Positions 1 through 9,817 are shown, counted from the first letter of the stretch. The stretch: DNA of 51,939 nt from Aliagarivorans marinus DSM 23064 (GCF_000429485.1 NZ_AUBY01000028.1:1-51939); one strand, 5' to 3'. The notes: a model not told the origin generated them from the letters alone. Made by a program: numbers and translations.

Positions 1-182
1 TGGTCAATTTGAACATTTAGCTCAACGATTTTGCATTTCTTCATTGAGCTGTAGATGTAGATCCCTCTATGCAGCTCTTTGCCTAAGCTCCCCTTCAGGA
101 GCTTGAATCTGTACTTTGGCGCCCAGACGATGTGATACTGACAACGATAGAATACGTGTGAAGCGGATTCATATCTGCTCAT
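1..182 (-). mobile_element. tnpA: IS200/IS605-type transposase TnpA, N-terminal part, cut by window edge
   Basis: The minus strand opens at an ATG at 180-182 and reads about 60 residues (MSRYESASHVFYRCQYHIVW, then a stretch ending VELNVQID) before the window ends. This is the N-terminal portion of a Y1 single-strand transposase of the IS200 group, normally about 140-150 aa. The HUH metal-binding motif and the catalytic tyrosine would lie beyond the edge. It is not the other half of the copy at the right end: the two overlap by about 13 codons there and match at only about 7 of them. The call rests on family resemblance and on similarity to the right-hand copy. Confidence 0.85.
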
Positions 183-267
183 GTTAGTTGTTCTCCTACT
201 TGCTGGTTACAAACAGGTTGAACCTTCTAACATGAGCGCTCTTCGGGCAAAGCCCACAAGAACGATC

Positions 268-288
268 ACCACCTCCATAGGAGGTGGT
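268..288. repeat. Subterminal hairpin at the left end of the IS200-like element
   Basis: ACCACCTCC and GGAGGTGGT form a perfect 9-bp stem around a 3-nt loop, about 85 bases upstream of the tnpA start. IS200/IS605 elements lack terminal inverted repeats and are recognised through such subterminal hairpins. A related hairpin (CCACCTTCT/AGAAGGTGG) lies next to the right-hand copy at 51592-51611. The exact element boundary cannot be fixed, but it must fall near 290-300, directly against the repeated terminator. Confidence 0.6.
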
Positions 289-301
289 TTAATACTGATA
301 A

Positions 302-334
302 CAAAAAAACCAGCTCGTTGGCTGGTTAATTTGT
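302..334 (-). terminator. Duplicate copy of the tRNA-Leu terminator
   Basis: Read on the minus strand, AACCAGCC and its complement GGCTGGTT flank a short loop and run into a seven-T tract. Stem and flanks match the functional terminator at 434-469 almost exactly; only the loop differs. It sits downstream of the truncated tRNA copy at 337-358. Confidence 0.65.
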
Positions 335-336
335 GA

Positions 337-433
337 TGGTACCAGTGGGCGGACTTGATGGGACCAACCGTTGGCCGCCACCCCGGGCGTGGCTGACACC
401 GAGCTCACTTTAATACCGATACAAATTTTAGAT
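337..433 (-). pseudogene. Degraded tRNA-Leu 3' end (relic or attachment-site duplicate)
   Basis: Positions 337-358 repeat exactly the last 22 bases of the tRNA-Leu at 474-495 (3' half of the T arm, acceptor strand and CCA). The match then stops; 359-433 contain only scattered GC-rich pieces resembling the T arm and variable arm, with no acceptor 5' strand or anticodon arm. The repeat continues on the other side through the terminator. It is either a decayed tandem tRNA gene or the scar of an element that integrated in the 3' end of the tRNA. No integrase gene is visible. Confidence 0.6.
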
Positions 434-469
434 ACAAAAAAACCAGCTCTTAAAGGCTGGTTAATTTGT
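434..469 (-). terminator. Rho-independent terminator of tRNA-Leu
   Basis: On the minus strand, five bases after the tRNA CCA end, AACCAGC and GCTGGTT form a stem around an A/T-rich loop and are followed by a run of seven T. Confidence 0.8.
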
Positions 470-473
470 TGAA

Positions 474-560
474 TGGTACCAGTGGGCGGACTTGAACCGC
501 CACGCCCGCAAAGGCAACGGATTTTGAATCCGTCGTGTCTACCAATTTCACCACACTGGC
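474..560 (-). tRNA. tRNA-Leu (anticodon CAA)
   Basis: An 87-nt class II tRNA folds cleanly on the minus strand. The acceptor stem GCCAGTG pairs with CACTGGT (G-U at the first pair), the D arm contains TGGTAGAC, the anticodon stem ACGGA/TCCGT holds the loop TTCAAAA, there is a long variable arm, the T arm has TTCAAGT, and CCA is encoded. The loop gives anticodon CAA, which reads UUG. E. coli leuX has the same anticodon, lies near pepA/valS and is a known island integration site. This makes the neighbouring 3'-end duplicate notable. Confidence 0.95.
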
Positions 561-595
561 ATCATATTGTGTTCTCGCGTTAGCGAGTGACTGGC

Positions 596-623
596 ATTAT
601 AAGGAGCGCGCTTAGATTGGCAA
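596..623 (-). promoter_or_regulatory. Sigma-70 promoter of tRNA-Leu
   Basis: On the minus strand TTGCCA (618-623) and a consensus TATAAT (596-601) are separated by 16 bp, with a GC-rich spacer. Transcription would start roughly 30 bases before the mature tRNA 5' end at 560. Confidence 0.75.
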
Positions 624-735
624 GTGCTTTTTTACCGCTTTATGACTGTTTGTTTAATCTTGCAGCAAGTTGCCATTCCGTTGTCTGACGCCTCTGTTAG
701 AATGCCTCCATCCAGGATGATTATCAGTGTAACCA

Positions 736-1212
736 ATGACTAGCCAAGCCCAGTATGCCGCGCTGCCCAATGCCGGTTTCTTTCGCCGCCTCGCTGCGTT
801 TATCTACGACTTCTTTATGGCCTCGGCGATCGCCTTGGTGATGACCATGCTCAGCCTGGCGCTGACCGCTATCGCCAATGCGCTGGGAGTGATTAGCTTG
901 CCGGAGGGGATGGAGCACTCCACCTATCTAACCCAACAGTGGTGGTCGCAGCTGCTAATTTGGGGCGGCGTGGTGGTGTTTTTTATCTGGTTTTGGACTC
1001 GCGCGGGGCAAACCATCGGCATGCGCGCATGGCGCTTACGGGTGCAAAACAAAGACGGCAGCAATATCTCCATCTCCCAAGCCTGCTTACGCCTGTTTAC
1101 CGCCGCCTTTGGCCTTGGCAACCTGATGGTGCTGGTGACCCGCGAGAACCTCGCGTTTCAAGATTTATGGGCGCGCTGCGTTGTGGTCAGCCTGCCCAAA
1201 CCCAACAAATAA
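736..1212 (+). CDS. RDD-family integral membrane protein
   Basis: This 158-aa protein begins after a polar N-terminus with the RDD signature (FFRRLAAFIYDFF, about residues 15-27). Hydrophobic segments follow at about 28-50 and 73-88, and then a TIGMRAWRLRVQ stretch typical of the family. RDD proteins are small inner-membrane proteins of mostly unknown function; some act in ion or solute transport. The gene converges on lptG, an arrangement that appears common near lptFG/pepA in related bacteria. Its ribosome-binding site is weak. The family call is firm, the function unknown. Confidence 0.85.
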   Translation: MTSQAQYAALPNAGFFRRLAAFIYDFFMASAIALVMTMLSLALTAIANALGVISLPEGMEHSTYLTQQWWSQLLIWGGVVVFFIWFWTRAGQTIGMRAWRLRVQNKDGSNISISQACLRLFTAAFGLGNLMVLVTRENLAFQDLWARCVVVSLPKPNK

Positions 1213-1231
1213 GACCCAACGCGAAATACAC

Positions 1232-1264
1232 AAAAAAGGCGTTGCGTATTGCACGCGGCGCCTT
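1232..1264 (-). terminator. Terminator downstream of lptG
   Basis: Read on the minus strand, AAGGCG...CGCCTT with an inner GCGT...ACGC stem is followed by six T. It lies just past the lptG stop in the gap to the convergent RDD gene. Confidence 0.75.
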
Positions 1265-1286
1265 ATCCATTTCGTCGCTAACTCTG

Positions 1287-2354
1287 TTAGGCCCGCCGGT
1301 TAATCAACACCAAGGCCAAGGCCAACACAAACACACTGGGCAGCGCCGCGCCAATATACGGCGGCACACCATACACCAGACTCACCGAGCCCAACACCTG
1401 ATCGGCGATGTAGTAGCTAAAGCCTGCCACCACACCAAGGATGATCTTCACCCCCATGCTGGAGCTGCGTAGCGGACCAAATACAAATGAAAGTGACAGC
1501 AGCATCATAATCGCAGTAACGATGGGCATCATTATCTTACGCGCCAATGCCAGCTCATAGCGGGCCGGGTCTTGCTTGTTCATCTTGAGATAATCGATGT
1601 ACGACACTAGGCCAGTAATCGACAGATCAAGCGGCTTAACCGCTACCACGCTCAGTTTCTCCGGGGTCAGGGTGCTGGCCCAAGGTAGATCGTTCACCTC
1701 TGCGCGTTTGATTTGCTCATCATCGAACTCGGTGATCCGAGCGGTTTCAATCCACCACTGTCCGTCTTTGAAGTAGGCGGCATCGCCTTCCACCAGCCGG
1801 TACAAGTCGTTGTCATCGTTCAGATGGTAGATGGTGATATTCAGCAGACGCTGGTTATCACGCACCTCGGAGATGTTCACGAAGCTATCGCCGTCTTTGG
1901 CCCATACCCCGCGCTGCACCGCCATCATCGAACCGCCAGAGATCTTGCTGGAGCGCAGCTCTTTGGCCATCACCTCGGTATCTGGGGCTACGTATTCGCC
2001 GAGCAGCATCATCAGGATCATCATCGGCACGGCGGTTTTCAGCACCGACACCGAGATGTTAAAGCGCGACAAGCCCGCCGCTTGCATTACCGTCAGCTCC
2101 GACGAGCTGGCAAGGGTGCCCAAGCCAATCAGAGAGCCGAGCAAGGCGGCTACCGGGAAGAACAGCTCCAGCTCTTTGGGCACACTGAGTACCACATACC
2201 ACAGGGCATCAACAATCTGGTAGTCGCCACGACCGACCGCACCAAGTTGCTCTACAAACTTGATGATCATGCTTAGGCTCTGCAGGGTAAGCAGCACCAT
2301 AAAGCTGGCAAATAGGATGGTACGACCCACGTACCAATCTAGAATTCGAAACAC
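1287..2354 (-). CDS. lptG: LPS export ABC transporter permease LptG
   Basis: LptG pairs with LptF in the inner-membrane LptB2FG complex, which extracts lipopolysaccharide and feeds it to the LptC-LptA bridge. The 355-aa protein has the family layout: an N-terminal transmembrane group (about 1-120), a periplasmic beta-jellyroll domain (about 130-265) and a C-terminal membrane group. Sequence such as ILDWYVGRTILFAS at the start and SSSELTVMQAAG near residue 80 is characteristic. It starts at a GTG immediately after the lptF stop with no spacer, so the two are translationally coupled. The family's usual length is about 360 aa. Confidence 0.96.
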   Translation of the reverse strand: MFRILDWYVGRTILFASFMVLLTLQSLSMIIKFVEQLGAVGRGDYQIVDALWYVVLSVPKELELFFPVAALLGSLIGLGTLASSSELTVMQAAGLSRFNISVSVLKTAVPMMILMMLLGEYVAPDTEVMAKELRSSKISGGSMMAVQRGVWAKDGDSFVNISEVRDNQRLLNITIYHLNDDNDLYRLVEGDAAYFKDGQWWIETARITEFDDEQIKRAEVNDLPWASTLTPEKLSVVAVKPLDLSITGLVSYIDYLKMNKQDPARYELALARKIMMPIVTAIMMLLSLSFVFGPLRSSSMGVKIILGVVAGFSYYIADQVLGSVSLVYGVPPYIGAALPSVFVLALALVLINRRA

Positions 2355-3452
2355 TTATTTACCCTTTAACCATTGGCGCCCGATCAAGAACCATTCGCTG
2401 CGCAGGAACAGGTAGACCGAACCAATTGTGAACATCAATCCATGCACCGCCCATAGGCCGATCTGCGGCGGCAACTTGCCATCTTCTAAGGCGCTACGCG
2501 CGGCACTCAGCAGCAGGTAGTAGCTAAGGTAGAGCAATATAGCTGGCAGCAGTTTGGCGTAACGCCCTTGGCGTGGGTTCACCGCCGCCAGCGGCACCAC
2601 CAGCATCACCAGAATCGGTACTGACAAGGGCAGACCTATCCGCCACTGCAACTCGGCTTCGGTGCGCAGGTCTTCGCGATTAGCTAATAGCTGCTCGGTG
2701 GGCAACGCCCGCAGACGTCGCTGGGTTTGCACATCGCCGCGCTCGGAGATGTGCGCCTGATATTCTTCAAAGTGCAATACGCTGTGATCGAGATGCTCTG
2801 GCGCCTGCTCGAAGCGCTTGCCATCACGCAGTACCAGCCACAACGAGCCATCGTCGTGCTCTTCGATCTCGCCCTTGCTGGCCATCACGATGGATGCGCG
2901 GGCATCCTCATCGTCAGGGCTGTGCGCCACAAACACCTTCTCTAGTTGGCGGCCCTTGTTGGTGATCTGTTCAACAAAAGTAACCGCGCCGCCGCCCAGC
3001 GAGGTGAAGCGCCCGGGTACTAAGGTTGCCAAGCCGGCTTCAGCCTTTACCTGATCAAACAGGCGCTGCTCCAGCTCTTGGGTATAGGGACTTACATAGA
3101 GGGTATTGGCCGCAGAAAACGCCATCGAGATAAGCCCCAACACCATGGTATCGCGCAATAATTGGCTGGTGCTGTAGCCACAGGCTTGTAACACAACCAT
3201 CTCACTTTCTGCGTATAAGCGCCCATGCGCCAGCAACACCCCAATAAACAAACTTATTGGTAAAATGAGCACTAAGAAGCTAGGCATGTTGAAAAGCATC
3301 AGCTGAGCAATAATGTTGCCGGGAATGCTGCCATCAGCAGCTTGGCCAAGGATGCGGACAAATTTTTGCGAGGAGAAGATCAGCAGTAGAATCGCCAGAA
3401 CAGCTATCTGGGTTTTAAAGGTTTCTCTAAATAAGTATCGGAAAACAAGCAC
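2355..3452 (-). CDS. lptF: LPS export ABC transporter permease LptF
   Basis: This is the partner permease of LptG in lipopolysaccharide extraction from the inner membrane. The 365-aa protein has an N-terminal membrane group (LVFRYLFRETFKTQIAVL at the start), a periplasmic domain in the middle and C-terminal membrane helices. SEMVVLQACGYS near residue 85 is the conserved cytoplasmic coupling region that contacts the LptB ATPase. The start is a GTG at 3450-3452. The gene is divergent from pepA and first in a two-gene unit with lptG, the same order as in E. coli. LptB is not encoded here. Confidence 0.96.
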   Translation of the reverse strand: MLVFRYLFRETFKTQIAVLAILLLIFSSQKFVRILGQAADGSIPGNIIAQLMLFNMPSFLVLILPISLFIGVLLAHGRLYAESEMVVLQACGYSTSQLLRDTMVLGLISMAFSAANTLYVSPYTQELEQRLFDQVKAEAGLATLVPGRFTSLGGGAVTFVEQITNKGRQLEKVFVAHSPDDEDARASIVMASKGEIEEHDDGSLWLVLRDGKRFEQAPEHLDHSVLHFEEYQAHISERGDVQTQRRLRALPTEQLLANREDLRTEAELQWRIGLPLSVPILVMLVVPLAAVNPRQGRYAKLLPAILLYLSYYLLLSAARSALEDGKLPPQIGLWAVHGLMFTIGSVYLFLRSEWFLIGRQWLKGK

Positions 3453-3645
3453 TCAGCGGCCCACTCAAAATATGTATCTATGCTGCCAATGGCAAAAAAT
3501 TACGTTAAACTTTGTGTTTTTGATAGTTTTGTATAGCAAAACAGGGCCAGCTCGCCCATATTGAAGAATCAAATAGTCAGATGCCGCACCTATCAGTTAG
3601 CAGGCAAGCTATCTTAACCCAGATTTGGTGATTGTAGGAGTATTC

Positions 3646-5154
3646 ATGGAGTTTAGCGTAAAAAGCGGTAGCCCAGAAAAACAACGAAGCGCTTGTATTG
3701 TCGTCGGCGTGTACGAACCCCGTCGACTGTCTCCAGTAGCCGAGCAGCTAGACAAAATCAGTGACGGTTACATCTCCGCACTACTACGCCGTGGCGATCT
3801 TGAAGGTAAAGCCGGACAAGTTTTGCTGCTGCATCATGTACCGAACGTGCTGAGTGAGCGCGTACTATTAGTGGGCTGTGGTAAAGAACGCGAACTGAAT
3901 GAACGTCAGTACCGTCAGATCATCACCAAAACCATTAACACCCTAAACGAGACAGGTTCGATGGAAGCGGTATGCTTCCTGCCAGAACTGCACGTTAAGT
4001 CGCGCAACACCTATTGGAAAGTGCGCCAAGCGGTTGAGGCCACTCAAGAAAGCCTGTACAGCTTCACCAACTACAAGAGCAATTTTGAAGAAGCTCGCCG
4101 TCCGCTGCGCAAATTGGTCTTTAACGTACCGACTCGCCGCGAGCTGGCAGTGGGTGAAAAAGCCATTCAACACGGCCTGGCGGTAGCCAAGGGCGTGGAG
4201 CAAGCCAAAGACGTGGCCAACCAGCCACCGAACGTGTGCAACCCAGAGTACCTGGCCACTCAAGCCGCGCAGCTATGTAAAGATTTCGACAACCTAAGCT
4301 TTAGCCGTTTCGGCGAGAAAGAGCTGGAAGAGATCGGCATGCACTCTTATTTAGCGGTTGGCCGAGGCAGCGCCAACGAGTCGGTAATGAGCGTGATGGA
4401 GTACTGCGCGCCGGGCCATGAGAACGACAAACCGATTGTACTGATCGGCAAAGGCCTGACCTTCGACTCAGGCGGTATCTCGCTCAAGCCAGGCGCTGGC
4501 ATGGATGAGATGAAATACGATATGGGCGGCGCCGCCGGTATCTTGGGCACCATGCGCTCACTGGCTGAGTTGCAGTTGCCCATTAAGGTTGTCGGTATTC
4601 TGGCTGGCTGTGAAAACATGCCTGCAGGCGATGCCTACCGCCCCGGCGACATCATCACCACCATGTCGGGCCAAACCGTTGAGGTGCTCAACACCGACGC
4701 CGAAGGCCGCATGGTACTGTGTGATGTGCTCACCTATGTGGAGCGCTACGAACCAGAATTGGTGATTGATACCGCAACCCTAACCGGTGCCTGTGTGATT
4801 GCCTTGGGCCATCATACCTCGGGCCTGCTAAGCCCACACAACCCGCTGGCCCATGAGCTTATCAACAGCTCTGATTTAAGTGGTGATAAAGCGTGGCGCC
4901 TGCCGCTGGGTGAAGAGTACCAAGAGCAGCTGCAGTCTAACTTTGCCGATATGGCCAATATTGGCGGCAAAGGCGCGGGCACCATTACTGCCGCGTGCTT
5001 CTTATCGCGCTTTGCCAAGAAGTACAACTGGGCCCACCTCGACATTGCCGGCACCGCCTGGAAGTCGGGTAAAGACAAAGGCGCCACCGGCCGTCCGGTT
5101 CCGATGCTGACCCAGTTCCTGCTGAGTCGCTCCGGCCAGGAAATTGACGAGTAA
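3646..5154 (+). CDS. pepA: Cytosol leucyl aminopeptidase PepA (M17 family)
   Basis: PepA is a hexameric two-metal aminopeptidase; in E. coli it also binds DNA, at ColE1 cer and the carAB promoter. The start is set at the ATG at 3646 because [20 protein letters not shown] matches the enzyme's known N-terminus and a TAGGAG ribosome-binding site precedes it; an ATG seven codons upstream is less likely. The 502-aa protein keeps the metal and catalytic residues: K269 and D274 (KGLTFDSGG), D292 (KYDMGG), and D351, E353 and R355 in NTDAEGR. It is divergent from lptF and followed by its own terminator. Confidence 0.97.
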   Translation: MEFSVKSGSPEKQRSACIVVGVYEPRRLSPVAEQLDKISDGYISALLRRGDLEGKAGQVLLLHHVPNVLSERVLLVGCGKERELNERQYRQIITKTINTLNETGSMEAVCFLPELHVKSRNTYWKVRQAVEATQESLYSFTNYKSNFEEARRPLRKLVFNVPTRRELAVGEKAIQHGLAVAKGVEQAKDVANQPPNVCNPEYLATQAAQLCKDFDNLSFSRFGEKELEEIGMHSYLAVGRGSANESVMSVMEYCAPGHENDKPIVLIGKGLTFDSGGISLKPGAGMDEMKYDMGGAAGILGTMRSLAELQLPIKVVGILAGCENMPAGDAYRPGDIITTMSGQTVEVLNTDAEGRMVLCDVLTYVERYEPELVIDTATLTGACVIALGHHTSGLLSPHNPLAHELINSSDLSGDKAWRLPLGEEYQEQLQSNFADMANIGGKGAGTITAACFLSRFAKKYNWAHLDIAGTAWKSGKDKGATGRPVPMLTQFLLSRSGQEIDE

Positions 5155-5171
5155 CACGGGCTGGAACACAA

Positions 5172-5202
5172 CAGGGAGCTTTTGCTCCCTGTTTTCGTTT
5201 TT
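5172..5202 (+). terminator. Terminator of pepA
   Basis: CAGGGAGC and GCTCCCTG form a perfect 8-bp stem with a TTTT loop, followed by a T-rich tract, 17 bases after the pepA stop. Confidence 0.9.
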
Positions 5203-5259
5203 ATGCTTGCTAACTTACGCCCGTAAAGACGGGCAGAACCAGTGCTAGAAAAGTAGCCT

Positions 5260-5706
5260 ATGAATGCGAAATTTTATATCATGCCCGATTCGGTGCATGC
5301 CGACAGCGAAGCCTTGTACCACCATGCCTGCGAGCTGATCGCCAGTCATTACCAACAAGGTGCACGCATCTATGTTCTCGCGCCCGATCAGGCCGCAGCA
5401 GAGCGTATCGACGAACAGCTCTGGCAGTTTGAAGCCAGCCAGTTCGTTCCCCACAACCTTAGCGGCGAAGGTCCGCGAGGCGGGGCGCCAGTCGAAATCG
5501 GCTGGCAGGCGCCGACACAACGGCGTCAAATCTTGGTAAACCTGTGCGAAAACGCACCCGAGTTTGCCAGACAGTACCAGTTAACCATTGATTTTGTGCC
5601 CGCCGACGATGACGGCAAAGCAGCGGCACGAGAGCGTTATCGAGTGTACCGCCAGCACGGTCTAAACTTGGAGACCGAGGCCTACACAAAGCATCAATCG
5701 AATTAG
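5260..5706 (+). CDS. holC: DNA polymerase III chi subunit HolC
   Basis: Chi binds psi in the clamp loader and contacts the C-terminal tail of single-strand-binding protein. The 148-aa product is close to the E. coli length of 147. It begins [11 protein letters not shown] and has the chi pattern of an early helix ([20 protein letters not shown]) followed by [33 protein letters not shown] and a C-terminal [13 protein letters not shown] complete the match. It lies 14 bases upstream of valS and is probably co-transcribed with it, as in E. coli. Confidence 0.95.
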   Translation: MNAKFYIMPDSVHADSEALYHHACELIASHYQQGARIYVLAPDQAAAERIDEQLWQFEASQFVPHNLSGEGPRGGAPVEIGWQAPTQRRQILVNLCENAPEFARQYQLTIDFVPADDDGKAAARERYRVYRQHGLNLETEAYTKHQSN

Positions 5707-5720
5707 AGTCAACAGATCCG

Positions 5721-8579
5721 ATGGAAAAGACTTACAACCCCAGTGCCATTGAGCAAGCTCTGTATCAAGAGTGGGAACAAAAAGGCTACTTCAAGCCTCA
5801 CGGTGACACCAGCAAAGATGCCTACAGCATCATGATCCCACCGCCAAACGTCACCGGCAGCCTGCACATGGGCCACGCCTTCCAAGACACCATCATGGAT
5901 ACCCTGATCCGCTACCAGCGTATGCAGGGCAAGAACACCCTGTGGCAGGTTGGTACCGACCACGCCGGTATCGCCACCCAAATGGTGGTTGAGCGTAAGA
6001 TCGCCGCCGAAGAAGGCAAGACCAAGCACGATTACGGCCGTGACGCCTTTATCGACAAGGTCTGGGATTGGAAGGCCGAATCTGGCGGCACCATCACCAA
6101 ACAGCTACGTCGCCTCGGCGCATCGGTAGACTGGGATCGCGAACGTTTCACCATGGACCCGGGCCTGTCTAAAGCGGTAGAAGAAGTGTTTGTACGCCTG
6201 TATGAAGACGACCTGATCTACCGCGGTAAGCGTCTGGTGAACTGGGATCCAAAGCTGCACACCGCCATCTCGGATCTGGAAGTAGAGAACAAAGAGCAAA
6301 AGGGCCACATGTGGCACCTGCGCTACCCGCTGGCCGATGGCGAAACCACCGCCGAAGGCAAAGATTACTTGGTAGTAGCAACCACCCGTCCAGAAACCAT
6401 GCTGGGCGATACCGGTGTTGCGGTTAACCCAGAAGATCCGCGTTACAACAACCTGATCGGCAAGTTTATCGAGTTGCCGCTGGTTGGCCGCCGCATTCCT
6501 ATCGTGGGCGATGAGCACGCCGATATGGAAAAAGGCACCGGCTGTGTGAAGATCACCCCAGCCCACGACTTTAACGACTACGAAGTCGGTAAACGTCACA
6601 GCCTACCGATGATCAACATCCTGACCTTGGATGCGATGGTCCGCCAAGAGGCCGAAGTCTTCACCACCACCGGTGAACCTTCTGACGCTTACGACACCAC
6701 CTTGCCTGAAGAATACCGTGGCCTTGAGCGCTTCGAAGCGCGTAAAGCCATTGTGGCCAAGTTCGACGAGCTAGGCCTGCTGCAAGAAATTGCCGATCAC
6801 AACAACACCGTGCCTTACGGCGACCGTGGTGGCGTGGTGATTGAGCCGATGCTGACCGACCAATGGTATGTGCGCGCAGCACCGCTGGCTAAAACCGCCA
6901 CCGAGGCCGTTGAAAACGGCGAGATCGAGTTTGTACCTAAACAGTACGAGAACATGTACTTCTCATGGATGCGTGACATCCAAGACTGGTGTATCTCACG
7001 TCAGCTGTGGTGGGGTCACCGCATTCCGGCATGGTACGACGAAAGCGGCAACGTCTACGTGGGCCGCGACGAAGACGAAGTGCGCAAGAAACACGGCCTG
7101 GGCAGCGTTACCGTGCTGCGCCGTGACGACGACGTACTGGATACCTGGTTCTCATCTGCGCTATGGACTTTTGCCACCCAAGGCTGGCCAGAACAAACTG
7201 ACGACCTGAAAACCTTCCATCCATCGGATGTGCTGGTTACTGGCTTCGACATCATCTTCTTCTGGGTTGCCCGGATGATCATGATGACCATGTACTTCTG
7301 TAAAGATGACAATGGCAAGCCGCAGGTACCGTTCAAAACCGTGTATGTCACCGGCCTTATCCGCGATGAGAACGGCGACAAGATGTCTAAATCCAAGGGT
7401 AATGTTCTTGACCCACTGGATATGATCGACGGCATCGACTTGGAAAGCTTGGTCACCAAGCGTTGTGGCAACATGATGCAGCCGCAGCTGGCTAAGAAGA
7501 TCGAGAAGAACACCCGCAAGACCTTCGAGAACGGCATCGAAGCCCACGGCACCGATGCGCTGCGTTTCACCTTGGCCGCGATGGCCACCACCGGTCGTGA
7601 TATCAACTGGGACATGAACCGCCTGGAAGGTTACCGCAACTTCTGTAACAAGCTGTGGAATGCCAGCCGCTACGTAATGATGAGCTGCGAAGAGCACGAC
7701 TGCAGCGCGTCAGACGACATGGAACTATCACTGGCCGACCGTTGGATTAAGGGCCAATTTCAGCAAACCGTGAAGGCCTACCGTGAAGCGCTAGACGGCT
7801 ACCGCTTCGATATCGCTGCGCAAACCCTGTACGAGTTCACCTGGAACCAGTTCTGCGACTGGTACCTGGAGCTGACCAAGCCGGTACTGTTCAAAGGCAG
7901 TGAAGCCCAGCAACGCGGTACCCGTCACACCTTGATTAACATCTTGGAATCGCTGCTGCGCCTGATGCACCCGATCACCCCATACATCACCGAAACCATC
8001 TGGCAGCAAATCGCGCCACTGGCCGGCAAAGGCGGTGAAGAGCAAACCATCATGCTGCAAGCCATGCCTGAGTTCGACGCTGCGCAAGTGGACGAGCAAG
8101 CCATGAGCGATCTGGAGTGGCTGAAGCAGTTCATCGTTGCTATCCGTAACATCCGCGGTGAGATGGACATCAGCCCGAACAAGCCGCTGAACGTATTGCT
8201 GAAGAACGCTTCAAGTGAAGACCAGCGTCGCCTGTCTGAGAACCAAGCCTTCCTGGCCTCACTGGCCAAGCTGGAAAGCAGCACCATTCTGGCCGACGGC
8301 GACGAAGCCCCCGCTTCTGCCACAGCCTTGCTGGGCGAGATGGAACTGCTAATCCCAATGGCAGGTCTTATCGACAAAGATGCAGAGCTGGCGAGGATCA
8401 ACAAACAGCTGGAGAAGCTGGAAAAAGATCTGGCTCGCGTGGTAGGCAAACTGGCCAACGAGAAGTTTGTTTCGAAGGCGCCAGAAGCGGTTATCGCCAA
8501 AGAGCGCGCCAAGCAAGAAGAGATGGAAGTGGCTAAAGCCAAGCTGCTTGAGCAGCAAGCCACCATCGCTGCGCTGTAA
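5721..8579 (+). CDS. valS: Valyl-tRNA synthetase
   Basis: This class I aminoacyl-tRNA synthetase charges tRNA-Val and hydrolyses mischarged Thr in its editing (CP1) domain. The 952-aa length is almost identical to E. coli ValS. The HIGH-type motif is HMGH at residues 49-52 in [12 protein letters not shown], and the KMSKS loop is at 554-558 (DKMSKSKGN). The editing domain lies between them ([11 protein letters not shown] at about 221-231). The C-terminal roughly 70 residues form the coiled-coil tRNA-binding arm rich in Lys, Glu and Leu. It is the last gene of the holC-valS unit. Confidence 0.98.
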   Translation: MEKTYNPSAIEQALYQEWEQKGYFKPHGDTSKDAYSIMIPPPNVTGSLHMGHAFQDTIMDTLIRYQRMQGKNTLWQVGTDHAGIATQMVVERKIAAEEGKTKHDYGRDAFIDKVWDWKAESGGTITKQLRRLGASVDWDRERFTMDPGLSKAVEEVFVRLYEDDLIYRGKRLVNWDPKLHTAISDLEVENKEQKGHMWHLRYPLADGETTAEGKDYLVVATTRPETMLGDTGVAVNPEDPRYNNLIGKFIELPLVGRRIPIVGDEHADMEKGTGCVKITPAHDFNDYEVGKRHSLPMINILTLDAMVRQEAEVFTTTGEPSDAYDTTLPEEYRGLERFEARKAIVAKFDELGLLQEIADHNNTVPYGDRGGVVIEPMLTDQWYVRAAPLAKTATEAVENGEIEFVPKQYENMYFSWMRDIQDWCISRQLWWGHRIPAWYDESGNVYVGRDEDEVRKKHGLGSVTVLRRDDDVLDTWFSSALWTFATQGWPEQTDDLKTFHPSDVLVTGFDIIFFWVARMIMMTMYFCKDDNGKPQVPFKTVYVTGLIRDENGDKMSKSKGNVLDPLDMIDGIDLESLVTKRCGNMMQPQLAKKIEKNTRKTFENGIEAHGTDALRFTLAAMATTGRDINWDMNRLEGYRNFCNKLWNASRYVMMSCEEHDCSASDDMELSLADRWIKGQFQQTVKAYREALDGYRFDIAAQTLYEFTWNQFCDWYLELTKPVLFKGSEAQQRGTRHTLINILESLLRLMHPITPYITETIWQQIAPLAGKGGEEQTIMLQAMPEFDAAQVDEQAMSDLEWLKQFIVAIRNIRGEMDISPNKPLNVLLKNASSEDQRRLSENQAFLASLAKLESSTILADGDEAPASATALLGEMELLIPMAGLIDKDAELARINKQLEKLEKDLARVVGKLANEKFVSKAPEAVIAKERAKQEEMEVAKAKLLEQQATIAAL

Positions 8580-8608
8580 CGCCAAACAGCGCAAGCAAGT
8601 ACTTACCA

Positions 8609-8635
8609 AGCCACGGCAATCGCCGTGGCTTTTTT
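8609..8635 (+). terminator. Terminator of holC-valS
   Basis: AGCCACGGC and GCCGTGGCT form a 9-bp stem around AATC, followed directly by a T run. Confidence 0.9.
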
Positions 8636-8702
8636 ATGCCCTCAATGCCTCTCACTGACACAAAAGCTTAAGCAGATGTTTTCCAGCGCTTTTTGTGATC
8701 GT

Positions 8703-8711
8703 TGCTATACT
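8703..8711 (+). promoter_or_regulatory. Candidate extended -10 promoter of the ompA-like gene
   Basis: TGCTATACT carries the TG extension plus a near-consensus -10 box about 57 bases upstream of the chosen start codon. The best -35 match (TTCCAG at 8681-8686) is weak and 19 bp away, so this is a likely but not certain start signal. Confidence 0.45.
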
Positions 8712-8767
8712 TTTTCGGAAAGTACAAAAAACATTTCGATCTTAATCAATCTACAAAAGGACTTGTT

Positions 8768-9772
8768 ATGAAAGCCTTATTCCAAACGGCAATTCCTGTT
8801 GCGTTTGCCGGTCTGCTTTTGAGCGCCCCCTCTTTCGCCAGCGACACCAGCTACCCCTACCTCGGCGGCAAGCTCGGTTACAGCAAATTCAATGACCCTT
8901 GTGGCGACATGTATGACAGCTGTGATGACGATGACCTCGGTATGGGTGTCTACGGCGGCTATCGCTTCAACGACTGGTTTGGTCTGGAAGGCTCTTACCT
9001 GTACAGCGGCGAAGCCACCACTAATGGCTCAATCGACACCGACTACAACCTGTTTGAGATAAGCCCGATGCTCTACGCTCAGTTTGCCGAGCGCTGGCAG
9101 GGCTTTGCCAAAGTTGGCCCAGCCTACTGGGATGGCGAAACCTCAGGCGCTGGCAGCAAGGTCAGCGACGATGGCTGGACCTGGACCGCTGGCTTGGGTG
9201 TTATCTACTCGCTGGCCCGTAACTGGGACTTACGCCTTGAGTATCAGTACTATGACGATCTCGGCGATGGCGACAAGCTGATCGATACCGACCTGCACTT
9301 CACCAGCCTTGGTCTTAACTACAAGTTTGGTGTAGCCGCCGCTCCGGTGCCAACCCCAGCTCCAGAGCCGGAGCAGATGCCAGAGCCTGCGCCAGAACCA
9401 GAGCAAATGCCAGAACCAGAACCAGTTATGATCGAAAGTGTTCGCGCCCGTGTGGAGTTTGCCTTCGACAGCAGCGAGCTAACCCAAGCCGATAAGCTAG
9501 ACGCCATTATTGCCCATATGAAGCAATACCCAGATACCAGCGTGCTGATTTCTGGCTTTACCGACAGCGTGGGTAGCGATGAGTACAACCAAGCGCTATC
9601 AGAGCGTCGTTCCGAGTCGGTTGCCAGCTACCTGGAAACTCAAGATATCGCCCGTGAGCGGATGATCATCGAAGAGTTTGGTGAGGATCACCCAGAGTTT
9701 TCCAATGAGACTGCGGAAGGCCGTGCTCATAACCGTCGAGTGCTGCTGTATATCCAAGCCTTCGAGCAATAA
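8768..9772 (+). CDS. ompA: OmpA-family outer membrane porin
   Basis: The start at 8768 follows an AAAGGA ribosome-binding site and gives a clear signal peptide (MKALFQTAIPVAFAGLLLSA, cleavage likely after SFA, residue 24). Residues about 25-200 form the eight-stranded OmpA beta-barrel, ending in HFTSLGLNYKF. A Pro/Glu hinge with the repeated unit PEPEQMPEPAP links it to a C-terminal peptidoglycan-binding domain. That domain shows GFTDSVGSDEYNQALSERR, with the Asp and Arg that bind diaminopimelate. The 334-aa protein anchors the outer membrane to the wall and is a typical abundant porin. It is monocistronic with its own terminator. Confidence 0.93.
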   Translation: MKALFQTAIPVAFAGLLLSAPSFASDTSYPYLGGKLGYSKFNDPCGDMYDSCDDDDLGMGVYGGYRFNDWFGLEGSYLYSGEATTNGSIDTDYNLFEISPMLYAQFAERWQGFAKVGPAYWDGETSGAGSKVSDDGWTWTAGLGVIYSLARNWDLRLEYQYYDDLGDGDKLIDTDLHFTSLGLNYKFGVAAAPVPTPAPEPEQMPEPAPEPEQMPEPEPVMIESVRARVEFAFDSSELTQADKLDAIIAHMKQYPDTSVLISGFTDSVGSDEYNQALSERRSESVASYLETQDIARERMIIEEFGEDHPEFSNETAEGRAHNRRVLLYIQAFEQ

Positions 9773-9792
9773 GCCTTAAACCGCCATAGCAA

Positions 9793-9817
9793 AACAAGCG
9801 CCTGCGTGGCGCTTGTT
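9793..9817 (+). terminator. Terminator of ompA-like gene
   Basis: AACAAGCGCC and GGCGCTTGTT form a 10-bp stem with a 5-nt loop and a TTCGTTT tail, 20 bases after the stop codon. Confidence 0.85.

Noticed and set aside
2811-2820. Other AAGCGCTT matches such as those inside lptF and the lpxL-type gene (near 35335)
   Set aside because: They are inside unrelated coding regions and match only the 8-10 base core, as expected by chance for so short a motif.
6105-7697. Several long minus-strand open frames opposite valS
   Set aside because: They lie entirely within valS, resemble no protein family and result from biased codon use in the real frame.
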